Positions 1-7,713 of a stretch of DNA of 64,000 nt are shown piece after piece. Both the position numbers and the translations under genes were made by a program. The stretch comes from CAZBDU01 sp964490725 (GTDB lineage Bacteria; Spirochaetota; Spirochaetia; SZUA-6; DRHE01), in assembly GCA_964490725.1 (NCBI GenBank), contig CAZBDU010000005.1, forward strand, positions 49,356 to 113,355, written 5' to 3'. The first letter of the stretch is position 1; every line of letters begins with the position of its first letter. The notes below the pieces were generated by a model that saw nothing but the letters and a program-made list of their open reading frames with translations, did no database searches and had not been told where the DNA came from.

Positions 1-1
1 T

Positions 2-106
2 TCCGCCGGGCGCGGGCGCAGGACGCCGGCGCTGGCTTTCGATCCGTTCTTCATCCTGCTTCTGGCGTGCCTTGCAGCGATCATTCTGATCGGCTACTTT
101 CGATAG
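2..106 (+). CDS. C-terminal end of an unidentified membrane protein (5' partial)
   Basis: The frame is open from the left window edge and stops at TAG 104-106. The visible 34 residues begin with an arginine-rich stretch and then a strongly hydrophobic segment (DPFFILLLACLAAIILIGYF) that ends right before the stop, so this is a C-terminal membrane anchor or last transmembrane helix. Its 3' end overlaps the end of the opposite-strand nucleotidyltransferase by 26 bases. The family cannot be named from this fragment. Confidence 0.5.
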   Translation, partial: SAGRGRRTPALAFDPFFILLLACLAAIILIGYFR

Positions 107-482
107 GCGGGACGGGAAAGTACTCCATGAGCCGGACGGGAATGTGCCTGCCGGCGCTCTGCATCCAGTCCTCAAGGCTCCTGCGGAGAATGCTTTGATC
201 GTAGCCCAGGCAGATGAGATCAGGCTCCACTTCCAGAATCACCCGGTAGCTCCCGGGCTCTTCGTCGCTGAGAAGCACCTCCTCCACCAGGCCGGTCTCC
301 GACAGCCGGCGCCGGCGCTCCTGCTCGGTGTGGAGGGGCTTCTTGCCCTTGAAGCCGCGGACAAAGGAGTCTCGGGCCAGGGAAACCACCAGGCGCTCTC
401 CGAAGCTGCGGGCCCTCTCCAGGAAGCGCAGGTGCCCCTCGTGGAGGCGATCGAAGGTTCCGAAGACAAGGACCGTGCGCAT
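81..482 (-). CDS. Cytidylyltransferase-like nucleotidyltransferase
   Basis: This 133-residue protein has the N-terminal nucleotide-binding signature of the glycerol-3-phosphate cytidylyltransferase / FAD synthetase-like family: GTFDRLHEGH, with the HxGH motif at residues 14-17, and a serine-rich ISSxxx-like end (IESSRSE). Such enzymes transfer a CMP or AMP group to a small phosphorylated substrate. The length fits the single-domain TagD/archaeal RibL type rather than the larger bacterial RibF. The substrate cannot be read from the sequence. It is divergent from the patatin-like gene. No Shine-Dalgarno is seen, but a promoter-like pair ends 9 bases upstream of ATG 482, which suggests a leaderless or nearly leaderless mRNA. 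Confidence 0.85.
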   Translation of the reverse strand: MRTVLVFGTFDRLHEGHLRFLERARSFGERLVVSLARDSFVRGFKGKKPLHTEQERRRRLSETGLVEEVLLSDEEPGSYRVILEVEPDLICLGYDQSILRRSLEDWMQSAGRHIPVRLMEYFPVPPIESSRSE

Positions 483-491
483 GGCGTGGCC

Positions 492-520
492 AGTGTAGCA
501 GAGCGCCCCGGGGCTGTGAA
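492..520 (-). promoter_or_regulatory. Promoter of the nucleotidyltransferase, leaderless type
   Basis: Read on the minus strand there is a TTCACA -35 box (515-520), a 17-base spacer and a TACACT -10 box (492-497). Only 9 bases separate the -10 box from the ATG at 482, so the transcript would start at or within about 2 bases of the start codon. Confidence 0.4.
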
Positions 521-553
521 GGCGGAGGGGCTCCCCGGCGGGGGGCCGGAGCC

Positions 554-1357
554 ATGAACGAGCCGGCGCGGGGAGGGCCCCGGGTGGGACTGGCGCTCAG
601 CGGCGGCGCGGTTCTGGGGATGGCGCATCTGGGGGTGATCGGCGTGCTGGAAGAGCTGCAGGTTCCCATCCACTGCATCGCCGGAACGAGCGCCGGGTCC
701 CTGGTGGGCGCCTACCTGGCCGCCGGCAAGAGCTACGGGGAGATCCGGGCGATGGCCCGCGATCTGTCCTGGTCCCGCATCGCCCGGCTGACCATCCCCA
801 GCCGCGGCCTGTTCAGCGGCGAGCTCCTGGAGCACCTGATCGAAGACACCCTGGGGCCTGTAAACATCGAAGAGCTGCCCCGGGGGTTTGCCTGCACAGC
901 CGTGGATCTGGTGAGCGGCGAGGAGCGGGTGTTCGACTCCGGGCCCCTCGCTCCCGCGGTGCGGGCCAGCTGCGCGATTCCCGGGGTCTTCACGCCCCTG
1001 GACACCCGGGACGGGTTGTACGCCGATGGGGGCTTGCGGGAGTTTCTCCCGGTCCGCACCGTGCGAGCGCTGGGCGCGGAGGTGGTGATCGGGGTGAAGC
1101 TCATCCCGGTGATCCCCAAGGGCCGGCGGCCGCGGAATATCCTGGAGATCCTGCTGACCTCCTTCCACCTCATGGTGGGGCACGTGGCGAGCCTGGAGCC
1201 GGGGGGGGAGGTCACCATCGTGCCGGACCTGAGCGGCCTTACCTCCTACGACTTTGGCGGAGCCGAAGAGCTGATCGAGCGGGGGGCGCGGGCCGCCCGG
1301 GCCGAGGCCGATCGCATCCGGTGGGCCCTGGACGGCGCCGCGCGGGACGCCGGTTAG
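554..1357 (+). CDS. Patatin-like phospholipase family protein
   Basis: The 267-residue protein has all patatin catalytic elements. The oxyanion-hole glycine motif is SGGAVLG (16-22), the nucleophile elbow GTSAG is at 44-48 with Ser46, and the dyad aspartate lies in ADGG (Asp158). Patatins are Ser-Asp dyad lipid acyl hydrolases; the short form resembles RssA. It has no signal peptide, so a cytoplasmic or membrane-peripheral role is likely. The ATG at 554 follows a GGAG-type ribosome site in a G-rich leader. It is divergent from the nucleotidyltransferase and upstream of a PRC-barrel gene. The in vivo lipid substrate is unknown. Confidence 0.92.
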   Translation: MNEPARGGPRVGLALSGGAVLGMAHLGVIGVLEELQVPIHCIAGTSAGSLVGAYLAAGKSYGEIRAMARDLSWSRIARLTIPSRGLFSGELLEHLIEDTLGPVNIEELPRGFACTAVDLVSGEERVFDSGPLAPAVRASCAIPGVFTPLDTRDGLYADGGLREFLPVRTVRALGAEVVIGVKLIPVIPKGRRPRNILEILLTSFHLMVGHVASLEPGGEVTIVPDLSGLTSYDFGGAEELIERGARAARAEADRIRWALDGAARDAG

Positions 1358-1446
1358 TCCCAAAAAGCATGCCATCTACTCTCAACAGACTATTTGGCTG
1401 CCCCGCGGGCGTGTGTAGCGTTTAGCCTGAGAAGGAAAGAACGACC

Positions 1447-2205
1447 ATGATACGAAGTCTGACCGCGCTTAAAGACGCAACGATCGAGGGAAAGGAAGGC
1501 GAGCTGGGCTCCGTGCTGGACGCCTGCTTCGACCGCGAGCAGTGGGTGATTCGCTACCTGATCATGACCACCGACAACTGGCTGGCCGGCCGTCATGTGC
1601 TGGTCTCCCCCCTCCTGCTCCGGGGGGTGGACTGGGAAGAGGGTACGGTCAATCTGCCCCTCTACCGCGAAGAGATCGAGGCCATCCCGGAGGTGGACCC
1701 GGGCGCACCGGTCACGCGACGCCAGGAGAAACACTACAATCGCTACTTCTGCCTCCCGGACTACTGGAAGGGGCAGGGCATCTGGGGGGAGGAGCGCTCC
1801 CCGGCGGAGCTGGCTGCCTGGCTGGTGTCCAGCCAGGTCCAGAATAGATCCGACCTCGAGGAGACCAGCCACCTGCACAGGACCGAGGAGGTGGTGGGGC
1901 TCGGCGTCAACACCCCGCAGGGGGAGATAGGCCGGATCGAGGATTTCCTGATCGATGAGGACAGCTTTGCGGTCCGCTACCTGGTGACGGACATCAGCGA
2001 CCGCATTCACGAGAAGAAGGTGCTCATCGCACCCCTGTGGACCATCGCCGTGGAGGCCGGCCGCGGCGCGCTGGCGGTCAATCTCCCGCTGGAGGCCATC
2101 CGCGAGTCCCCCGCCTACGAGCCGGGGCAGCCCATTCCGCCGGAGTACGACGAGCAGTCCGCCGCCGCACGCATGGAGGCGGCCGGACGGACCACCAAGG
2201 CCTGA
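1447..2205 (+). CDS. Two-domain PRC-barrel protein (paralog 1)
   Basis: A 252-residue soluble protein made of two PRC-barrel-like beta domains, roughly residues 1-85 and 130-215. Each has the typical pattern 'DxxFDxexWxIRYLV' followed by LVSP/LIAP and VDW or equivalent. PRC barrels occur in photosynthetic reaction centre H subunits, RimM and many stress-related proteins of unknown function. AAGGAAAG lies before the ATG at 1447. It is clearly paralogous to the gene at 5945-6646: same length class, same order of motifs, and a shared 'YSRY-LPxYWxGxGxWG' centre. The two copies flank the LigD/site-2-protease block. The specific function is unknown. Confidence 0.85.
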   Translation: MIRSLTALKDATIEGKEGELGSVLDACFDREQWVIRYLIMTTDNWLAGRHVLVSPLLLRGVDWEEGTVNLPLYREEIEAIPEVDPGAPVTRRQEKHYNRYFCLPDYWKGQGIWGEERSPAELAAWLVSSQVQNRSDLEETSHLHRTEEVVGLGVNTPQGEIGRIEDFLIDEDSFAVRYLVTDISDRIHEKKVLIAPLWTIAVEAGRGALAVNLPLEAIRESPAYEPGQPIPPEYDEQSAAARMEAAGRTTKA

Positions 2206-2206
2206 G

Positions 2207-2387
2207 GGCGGCACACCGTCGCCTTTTGCGCCACAGCTCCGCCACCCGCGTGGCGGCCTCCTCGGGGAGCGATCCGGCGGCAGTATTCCGCCAGATCGAT
2301 CTTGCGCGGACCCGTGCCGGGGAAGAGCACCTTCCCGGGGTGCGAGAGGCGGACCGTTGCGCCGTCCACGGCGATGGAATCGCTCAC
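2207..2387 (-). pseudogene. Stump of a LigD-type polymerase/primase gene (N-terminus only)
   Basis: Five bases after the ligase stop, a GTG at 2385-2387 opens a frame whose first 40 or so residues are a textbook LigD polymerase N-terminus: VDGATVRLSHPGKVLFP, then KIDLAEYCRRIA. After 'RRIAP' the similarity stops and the frame runs into antisense of the neighbouring PRC-barrel gene. A functional polymerase domain needs about 290 residues, so this is a truncated remnant left by a deletion or rearrangement whose edge lies near 2270. Neighbouring frames show no obvious continuation of the domain. Confidence 0.7.
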
Positions 2388-2391
2388 CTCG

Positions 2392-3405
2392 CTACCTCTC
2401 GAGGGTCTGCTCGCGGCGGACCTCCAGCGGGTCCTTGTCGGCACGGAGGCCCTGGTAGCGGGGATGGCGCAGCTTGCCCGCCTCCGTCCACTCGGTAAAC
2501 TCCACCTCCACTACCACCTCGGGCTCCACCCAGTGCACTCCCGGGCCAGGCAGCTCCCGCTCCTCCGCGAAGGGCGGGTTGCGGCGTTGGATCCGTCCCA
2601 GACGCCCCGCCAGCTCCTCCAGCGTCTTTCGGTCGAATCCGGTACCCACCTTCCCGGCGTAGCGAAGCCTGCCCTTCCCGTAGTAGCCCAGGAGCAGGGC
2701 GCCCAGCCCCGCCCTTCCGCCCTGGGGATCGGTGAACCCGCCCACCACGAACTCCTGTTTCCTGGCGCACTTCAGCTTGAGCCAGCTGCGGGAGTGTCCG
2801 TGGCGGTAGCGGCTGCGCGCCCGCTTGGCGATCAGCCCTTCCCAGCCCTTGCGGCAGGCTTCCCGGTAGAAGGCCTGGCCGTCACCCCGCCGGTGCTCGC
2901 AGAAGCGCAGTGGACCCTCGAAGGAGAACTGGCTCCTGAGGAGGTTCTTTCGCTGCTCCAGGGCCAGGCCCGTCAGGTCGTAGCCGTCCAGGTGGAGAAG
3001 GTCGAAGAGGTAGTAATACACCTTGAGGCCGCCGGGTCGCGCCGCAGGGGTTTGCTGGACCTGCAGGCGCTCCTGCAGGCGGGCAAAGCTGGTGCGCCCT
3101 CCCTCGAAGGCCACCACCTCGCCGTCGGCAACGAACCTGTACTTCCGCTGGGCGAGCAAGGCCTGCACGAGCTCCGGATAGGCCCCGCCCAGGTCGCACC
3201 GGTTGCGCGAGCAGAGCCGCAGCCGTGCGCCGTCGCGGAAGGCCAGGCACCGCTCGCCGTCCAGCTTGCGCTCGAACAGCCAGTCGGGGTCGGAGAAAAC
3301 CCTGTGGGCGGGCACGGCCAGCATGGGATCGGTCCAATCCGGGAGCCTCGCCTGGCGCAGGCGCCGGGACTCCTCACCGCTGAGCCCGGGAAGCCCTGGC
3401 GTCAC
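2392..3405 (-). CDS. ligD: ATP-dependent DNA ligase, LigD ligase domain as a separate protein
   Basis: This 337-residue protein is the stand-alone nucleotidyltransferase plus OB-fold ligase module of LigD. The adenylated lysine is in FERKLDGE (Lys47). Downstream are the ligase motifs DGEVVAF, EGLIAK and WLKLKC, and a C-terminal OB region ending WTEAGKLRHPRYQGLR-D. It seals breaks in the bacterial non-homologous end-joining pathway, normally with Ku. The start is GTG 3403-3405, which overlaps the TGA of the upstream phosphoesterase gene (GTGA), so translation is coupled. In most LigD proteins these domains are fused; here they are split. No Ku gene is in the window. Confidence 0.9.
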   Translation of the reverse strand: MTPGLPGLSGEESRRLRQARLPDWTDPMLAVPAHRVFSDPDWLFERKLDGERCLAFRDGARLRLCSRNRCDLGGAYPELVQALLAQRKYRFVADGEVVAFEGGRTSFARLQERLQVQQTPAARPGGLKVYYYLFDLLHLDGYDLTGLALEQRKNLLRSQFSFEGPLRFCEHRRGDGQAFYREACRKGWEGLIAKRARSRYRHGHSRSWLKLKCARKQEFVVGGFTDPQGGRAGLGALLLGYYGKGRLRYAGKVGTGFDRKTLEELAGRLGRIQRRNPPFAEERELPGPGVHWVEPEVVVEVEFTEWTEAGKLRHPRYQGLRADKDPLEVRREQTLER

Positions 3406-4004
3406 CAATCCTTCTCCGTCCCGGCAATCTCCTCCAGGGTTCTTCCGGAGAGGACGGATTCGGGCTGAGTGCCGACCGGATTGCGGCGGGCGTCCGCTCC
3501 GTGGCCCTTCATCTTCACCAGCAGCCATCGTCCAGGCTCCCCGCTGCCGGTTCGGATCAGGGCGTAGCCGCCCTGCAGCTTCTTCCCCTCCAGCCAGACC
3601 TCCGCCCGGCCTTCCGCCAGGGCGCAGGCCACCGGCACCTCCCGGCCGCCTCGCTGCTTGAGATTGCGGTAGGCCCCGGTGTCCCACACCAGCACCGCAC
3701 CCGCCCCGTACTCTCCCTCGGGGATCACCCCTTCGAAATCCGCGTACTCCAGCGGGTGGTCTTCGGTGGGCAGGGCCAGCCTCTTGTCCCGGGGGTCCGT
3801 TGAAGGACCCTTCGGCACCGCCCAGGACCTCAGCACTCCCTCCACTTCCAGACGAAAGTCATAGTGCAGGGTGCTGGCCTGATGCTTCTGGATGACGAAA
3901 ATGGGCCCTTTCCTCTCACCGCCGCCCTGCGAGCCCCTCGGCTCGCCGGTGCTGCGAAAATCGCGCCTGGCCCTGCACTCCTCCAGCCGGTCCCGCTCCG
4001 CCAC
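3402..4004 (-). CDS. LigD 3'-phosphoesterase domain protein
   Basis: A 200-residue stand-alone copy of the LigD phosphoesterase domain, which trims 3'-phosphates or 3'-ribonucleotides so that ends can be ligated. It shows the family core 'FVIQKHQASTLHYDFRLE', holding the His, His and Asp metal ligands, then VPKGPS, DHPLEY and FEGVIPEGEYGAG. It sits directly upstream of, and overlaps, the ligase gene, giving the order phosphoesterase, ligase, polymerase stump. The ATG at 4004 is 12 bases downstream of the small gene at 4017-4298. Confidence 0.92.
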   Translation of the reverse strand: MAERDRLEECRARRDFRSTGEPRGSQGGGERKGPIFVIQKHQASTLHYDFRLEVEGVLRSWAVPKGPSTDPRDKRLALPTEDHPLEYADFEGVIPEGEYGAGAVLVWDTGAYRNLKQRGGREVPVACALAEGRAEVWLEGKKLQGGYALIRTGSGEPGRWLLVKMKGHGADARRNPVGTQPESVLSGRTLEEIAGTEKDW

Positions 4005-4016
4005 CCGCGAAACCCT

Positions 4017-4298
4017 CTACAGTTGCTCAGTGAAGCGCCACGCCCTGGCGCTCAGATCCTGCCGGGCGGCTTGCAGGTCGGCCATCCCGCCGCGAAGAAA
4101 GCCGAATACCTCGTTCTCCGCCCCCCCGAGCTCCCGCTGCGAGGTCTGGTAGCGCGCTCCGGAGGCATCGGCGGCACCTTCCAGCTGCACCCGCGCGGCG
4201 GCCAGGCTGCCGCACGCACGGACGCGAAAGAGATGGCCCCGCTCGTAGGAGCTGTCCCGCTCGATGGGCCCGCAGGCGCGTTCACCGGAGTCGTTCAT
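4017..4298 (-). CDS. Small hypothetical protein upstream of the LigD genes
   Basis: A 93-residue protein that I do not recognise. It has a cysteine-containing N-terminal part (two Cys within the first 30 residues) and a long, charged, probably helical C-terminal half rich in Ala, Glu, Gln and Arg. There is no signal peptide or membrane segment. It ends 12 bases before the phosphoesterase start and so is probably the first gene of the repair operon. Coding potential is moderate, and a function in end joining is only suggested by position. Confidence 0.5.
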   Translation of the reverse strand: MNDSGERACGPIERDSSYERGHLFRVRACGSLAAARVQLEGAADASGARYQTSQRELGGAENEVFGFLRGGMADLQAARQDLSARAWRFTEQL

Positions 4299-4372
4299 CC
4301 CGTCTTACAGGATAGGGACGCCGCTGGGCGTCTGGAATAGTCGGGTCGGGCTATTTGCCCCCGTTTTCAGGA

Positions 4373-5527
4373 TTACCTTATACGGCGCACCTGATCCTCC
4401 TCCAGGTCCATCTTCAGCGACAGGAAGCGCATGAGGTCCTTCAGGGTGATGATCCCCGCCAGGCGGCCGTCCGCTTCCACGACCATCAGACGGCTCACCC
4501 CGTTGGCGTTCATGCGGGACAGGGCCACCGTGGCATCGGTGTCGGGGAACACGGTATTCTGCTCCGAGCACTCCTCGGCGATCTCCCCGACGGTGCGCCT
4601 GCCCCACTCCTCCCGGGGGACCTCCTTGACCTGGCGTGTGGTGACACAGCCTTTCAGCAGCCCATCGTCTACTACTGGATACAACTTAAAGTGATGCTTG
4701 TAGATGTAGTCCTCTACCAGGCTCTCCACCGGAACCGACCGCTCCACCGTGACCACGTCGGTCTTCATGAAGCGGCTCACCGGCTCCCCGTGGAGGGTCT
4801 CCGTCATCAGCATCTTCTGGTAGGAAGACCGGGAGGCGCCCCGCAGGAACAGCCCGATCAGCACCCACCACATCCCGCTGATGAATGCGCCGCGGAAGAT
4901 GATGAAGAAGAAGCCCACCACCATCAGGGCGATGCCGAACCCGCTGCCGATCGAGGAGGCCACTCGGGTGGCCCAGCGCAGCCTGCCCTTCCAGCGCCAC
5001 AGCGCCGCCCGCAGCACCCGCCCTCCGTCCAGCGGGAAGGCCGGCAGGATGTTGAACCCCGCCAGGATGAAGTTGACGGTACGCAGGTACGCCAGCACTC
5101 CGAGCACGGAAACAGGCCAGCCGGAGTTGCGCCCTACCAGCAGCACTCCCCAGCAAAGGAAGCCGATCGCCACGCTGGACAGGGGACCCACGATCGACAT
5201 GTTCAGCTCCGCCCGCGGGCTGCCGGGCTCCTCCTCCATCTGGGCCACTCCGCCGAAGATGAACAGTGTTATCCTTCGGATGCGCATCCCGTAGCGGCGC
5301 GCCACCAGGGAGTGGGAGAACTCGTGAATCACGATGGAGGCGAAGATCCCCAGCGCCCCCACTACGCCCATCACCCAGTACGTGGCCGCCGACAGCCCCG
5401 CGTAGGCGGAGGGGAACACCCCCTGCGCCAGCGACCAGGTGATCAGGGCGGCCAGCAGCAGCCAGCTGAGATCCGCTCTGACCTCGAACCCGAACAGCCG
5501 GAAAAGCGTAATCCCCTTGCCGAACAT
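4373..5527 (-). CDS. Site-2 protease family (M50) zinc metalloprotease with two CBS domains
   Basis: This 384-residue integral membrane protein has zinc motif HEFSH (68-72) in an N-terminal helix and the second metal-ligand motif NILPAFPLDGG (Asp at 167), with at least five hydrophobic segments in the first 240 residues. Residues about 250-384 form two tandem CBS motifs ending 'IITLKDLMRFLSLK'. The layout matches the SpoIVFB-like class of intramembrane proteases regulated by nucleotide-binding CBS domains. Its natural substrate, often an anti-sigma factor or pro-protein, is not evident nearby. A strong AGGAAGGAGA site precedes ATG 5527. Confidence 0.93.
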   Translation of the reverse strand: MFGKGITLFRLFGFEVRADLSWLLLAALITWSLAQGVFPSAYAGLSAATYWVMGVVGALGIFASIVIHEFSHSLVARRYGMRIRRITLFIFGGVAQMEEEPGSPRAELNMSIVGPLSSVAIGFLCWGVLLVGRNSGWPVSVLGVLAYLRTVNFILAGFNILPAFPLDGGRVLRAALWRWKGRLRWATRVASSIGSGFGIALMVVGFFFIIFRGAFISGMWWVLIGLFLRGASRSSYQKMLMTETLHGEPVSRFMKTDVVTVERSVPVESLVEDYIYKHHFKLYPVVDDGLLKGCVTTRQVKEVPREEWGRRTVGEIAEECSEQNTVFPDTDATVALSRMNANGVSRLMVVEADGRLAGIITLKDLMRFLSLKMDLEEDQVRRIR

Positions 5528-5589
5528 CGCAATCTCCTTCCTCTCAGTTCAACTGCCGGTCAATACCGGAAGATGGCCGCGCAGTCCGG

Positions 5590-5924
5590 CTAGGCGGGCA
5601 TCCGTTCCGGCTCCGCGACGAAGACCGGTCCCCCTCCCTGCATGGCCTGCACCGCCGCCAGGTCCAGCAGGTCCTGATGGCCCCGCGAAGGTTCCCGGCG
5701 GGTCAGGATGCGCCGGCCCCGAACGGCGCCCCAGCGGTGGGCGCACCAAGGGCTTCACCTCCCGTTCCACGGACACCTGCCCGTGGAACACCGCCGGCCG
5801 CTTCTGCGGCCCGCCGGGGATGCGCTTCATCCGCAGCTCGCGCATGGCGCAGCGGGTCCCCTCGTACAGACGCGCCTGCTCGCGGTTCAGCGCCAGTCGT
5901 GTCGTCGAGGCTGAATATCTCCAT
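5590..5924 (-). pseudogene. Small gene interrupted by two frameshifts
   Basis: Behind an AGAGGA ribosome site, an ATG at 5922-5924 opens MEIFSLDDT. The reading then continues only one base out of phase as 'LALNREQARLYEGTRCAMRE' followed by 'KRPAVFHGQVSVEREVKPLV'. It continues after a second one-base shift as 'GRRILTRREPSRGHQDLLDL' and 'GGGPVFVAEPERMPA' with a TAG at 5590-5592. All three pieces have protein-like composition, and the total length (335 bases) is two more than a multiple of three, consistent with two single-base insertions. The intact protein would be about 110 residues. It follows the PRC-barrel gene by 20 bases. The family is unknown, and sequencing error is possible. Confidence 0.55.
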
Positions 5925-5944
5925 GGGCCGTTCCTCTTCGTCCT

Positions 5945-6646
5945 TCAGATCTCGGTGGCGCTGCGCACCGCCTCCCGGGGCAGCCGGACGTAGACGGCCG
6001 CGTCGGACCAATCCACCCGGTCGATCCACTGCGGGTCCACGATCACCTTCCGCCCCGGCAGCCAGCGCCAGGTGTCCACCACCATGTTCGTGATCCGCCA
6101 GCTGTGGTCGTCCACCACGAAATCCTCCACGTGTCCCACCTCGCCGTCCGGGGCCTCGATCCGGTAGCCCAGGACCTCCCGCACGCTGCGCAGGTGGCTG
6201 TCCCCCGCGCCCCTTTTTCCCGCCGGGCCCTTCTCCCCTTCGGCGGCCTCCCCGGGGTCGGCTTGTCCGCGCAGGAACTCCGGCACCATGCCGTTTCCCC
6301 ACAGGCCGAACCCGTGCCAGTAGACCGGAAGCGCCAGGTAGCGGCTGTACTCGATCTCTTTCTGCCGCGAGATGGGCAGCCGGGAATCCACCGGCGGGCT
6401 GTCGGCGATCTCCCGTGCGGTGAGGCGCACCTCCAGCCGGCGGGCCTTCCAGTCCACGGAGCCCAGCGCCGCGGGGGAAAGCAGCCGTTCGCCGCCGGAA
6501 AGCGGCCCGCCGTGGGCAACGACGATGTACCGGATGGTCCACTGCTCGTCGTCGAACAGCAGATCCGACACGCCATTCATGGGGCCGTCCGCGGCCTGGA
6601 TGGTAAACCGTGCCTGCAGGTGCCGAACGCTGCGATTCATGCTCAA
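5945..6646 (-). CDS. Two-domain PRC-barrel protein (paralog 2)
   Basis: A 233-residue soluble protein with two PRC-barrel-type domains. The first is at about 15-80 ('DLLFDDEQWTIRYIVVAHGG', then LLSP and VDW). The second is at about 155-225 ('DFVVDDHSWRITNMVVDT', then VIVDPQWIDRVDW). It is a paralog of the protein at 1447-2205. AAGGGGCG lies before ATG 6646. It is followed by the frameshifted small gene, with which it probably forms one transcript. No enzymatic motif is visible. Confidence 0.85.
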   Translation of the reverse strand: MSMNRSVRHLQARFTIQAADGPMNGVSDLLFDDEQWTIRYIVVAHGGPLSGGERLLSPAALGSVDWKARRLEVRLTAREIADSPPVDSRLPISRQKEIEYSRYLALPVYWHGFGLWGNGMVPEFLRGQADPGEAAEGEKGPAGKRGAGDSHLRSVREVLGYRIEAPDGEVGHVEDFVVDDHSWRITNMVVDTWRWLPGRKVIVDPQWIDRVDWSDAAVYVRLPREAVRSATEI

Positions 6647-6695
6647 TACCGCCCCTTATGAGCATGCAATAACGGTGCCACTGACAGGATGTGCT

Positions 6696-6713
6696 GCCCC
6701 GAAAGGCCGGGGC
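6696..6713 (-). terminator. GC-rich hairpin after the activator gene
   Basis: GCCCCG and CGGGGC form a 6-base-pair stem with a 6-base loop, starting 9 bases past the stop of the activator gene. There is no T run, so intrinsic termination is uncertain. Confidence 0.25.
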
Positions 6714-6721
6714 TGCGAGGC

Positions 6722-7690
6722 TTAGAGGCCGTACTTCTTGAGCTTGTTGTAGATGCCCTTGCGGCTGATGCCCAGCACGCGGGCTGCCTCCAGCTTGTTG
6801 CCCGCCACCTTCTCCAGGGTCAGGAGGATCAGCGCCCGCTCGGCATCGGCCAGCCTGGTGCCGAACTCCAGGGTGATGGTCTCTTTCCTGGCGGCCTGCT
6901 GATGCACGGGGCTCTTGAGCAGATCGGGGGTAATCGAATCCCCGGGCGCGGTGATCACCGCGCGCATGATGACGTTTTCCAGCTCCCGCACGTTGCCCGG
7001 CCACTGGTAGGACCGCAGCATCCGCACGGCCTCCTCCTCCAGGCGCTCCACCCGCTTGTCGAACTCGGCGGAGTAGCGCTGCATGAAGTGGCGAGCCAGA
7101 GCCGTCACGTCTCCGTCCCGCTCGCGCAGGGGGGGCAGCTTGATGTGGAAAACGTTAAGCCGGTGGAAGAGGTCCCCCCGGAACTCTCCTTCCCGGACGG
7201 CCTGCTCCAGCTCCAGGTTGCTCGCCGCCACCAGCCGTACGTCCGAGCGCAGGAAGTGGGTCCCTCCGATGCGCTGGAAGCGCTGGGTTTCGATCACCCG
7301 CAGCAGGCTGACCTGGGTCATCTCCTCCATGGTGCCGATCTCGTCCAGGAACAGGGTGCCCCCCGAGGCGGCCTCGAACATGCCCTTCTGCTGCTGGTTG
7401 GCCCCGGTGAAGGACCCCTTTTCGTGTCCGAACAAAGTGCTGCCCGCCAGCTCCCGGGGAATCGCCCCCATGTTGACGGGGTAGTAGGGACCGGCCGACC
7501 TGGCGCTGAGGCGGTGGATCTGCTGGGCCACCAGGTCCTTGCCGGTGCCGCTCTCTCCCGTGACCAGAACGGTAACGTCGAACCGGGCCACCTCCTCGAT
7601 CTGCGCAAAGACCCCTCTCATGGCCGGGCTGTCGCCGATGATCTGCTCCACGCGCTCCCCTAACCGTCTTTCTGCTGTCCGTACGGGCAC
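6722..7690 (-). CDS. Sigma-54-dependent transcriptional activator (AAA+ plus Fis-type HTH)
   Basis: A 322-residue bacterial enhancer-binding protein that has lost or never had an N-terminal sensor domain. The AAA+ module starts near residue 17 with IIGDSPAM. Walker A is GESGTGKD (45-52), the sigma-54 contact loop is GSFTGA (92-97; the common form is GAFTGA) and Walker B is LFLDEIG (Asp116). The C-terminus carries a Fis-like helix-turn-helix, KLEAARVLGISRKGIYNKLK. The GTG at 7688-7690 was chosen because GGAGAGG lies 5 bases before it and the conserved domain begins soon after. It follows the small basic protein by 23 bases. With no receiver or GAF domain, activity must be controlled by level or by a partner. 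Confidence 0.9.
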   Translation of the reverse strand: MPVRTAERRLGERVEQIIGDSPAMRGVFAQIEEVARFDVTVLVTGESGTGKDLVAQQIHRLSARSAGPYYPVNMGAIPRELAGSTLFGHEKGSFTGANQQQKGMFEAASGGTLFLDEIGTMEEMTQVSLLRVIETQRFQRIGGTHFLRSDVRLVAASNLELEQAVREGEFRGDLFHRLNVFHIKLPPLRERDGDVTALARHFMQRYSAEFDKRVERLEEEAVRMLRSYQWPGNVRELENVIMRAVITAPGDSITPDLLKSPVHQQAARKETITLEFGTRLADAERALILLTLEKVAGNKLEAARVLGISRKGIYNKLKKYGL

Positions 7691-7713
7691 AAGTGCCTCT
7701 CCGTCCCGCGGCT

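Noticed and set aside
2207..2290. Alternative phase after the polymerase stump reading 'SLPEEAATRVAELWRKRRR'
   Set aside because: It looks coding-like but cannot be matched to the next part of a LigD polymerase and soon runs antisense to the PRC-barrel gene.
2302..3468. 388-codon open frame on the plus strand
   Set aside because: Antisense of the DNA ligase gene, which carries all ligase motifs.
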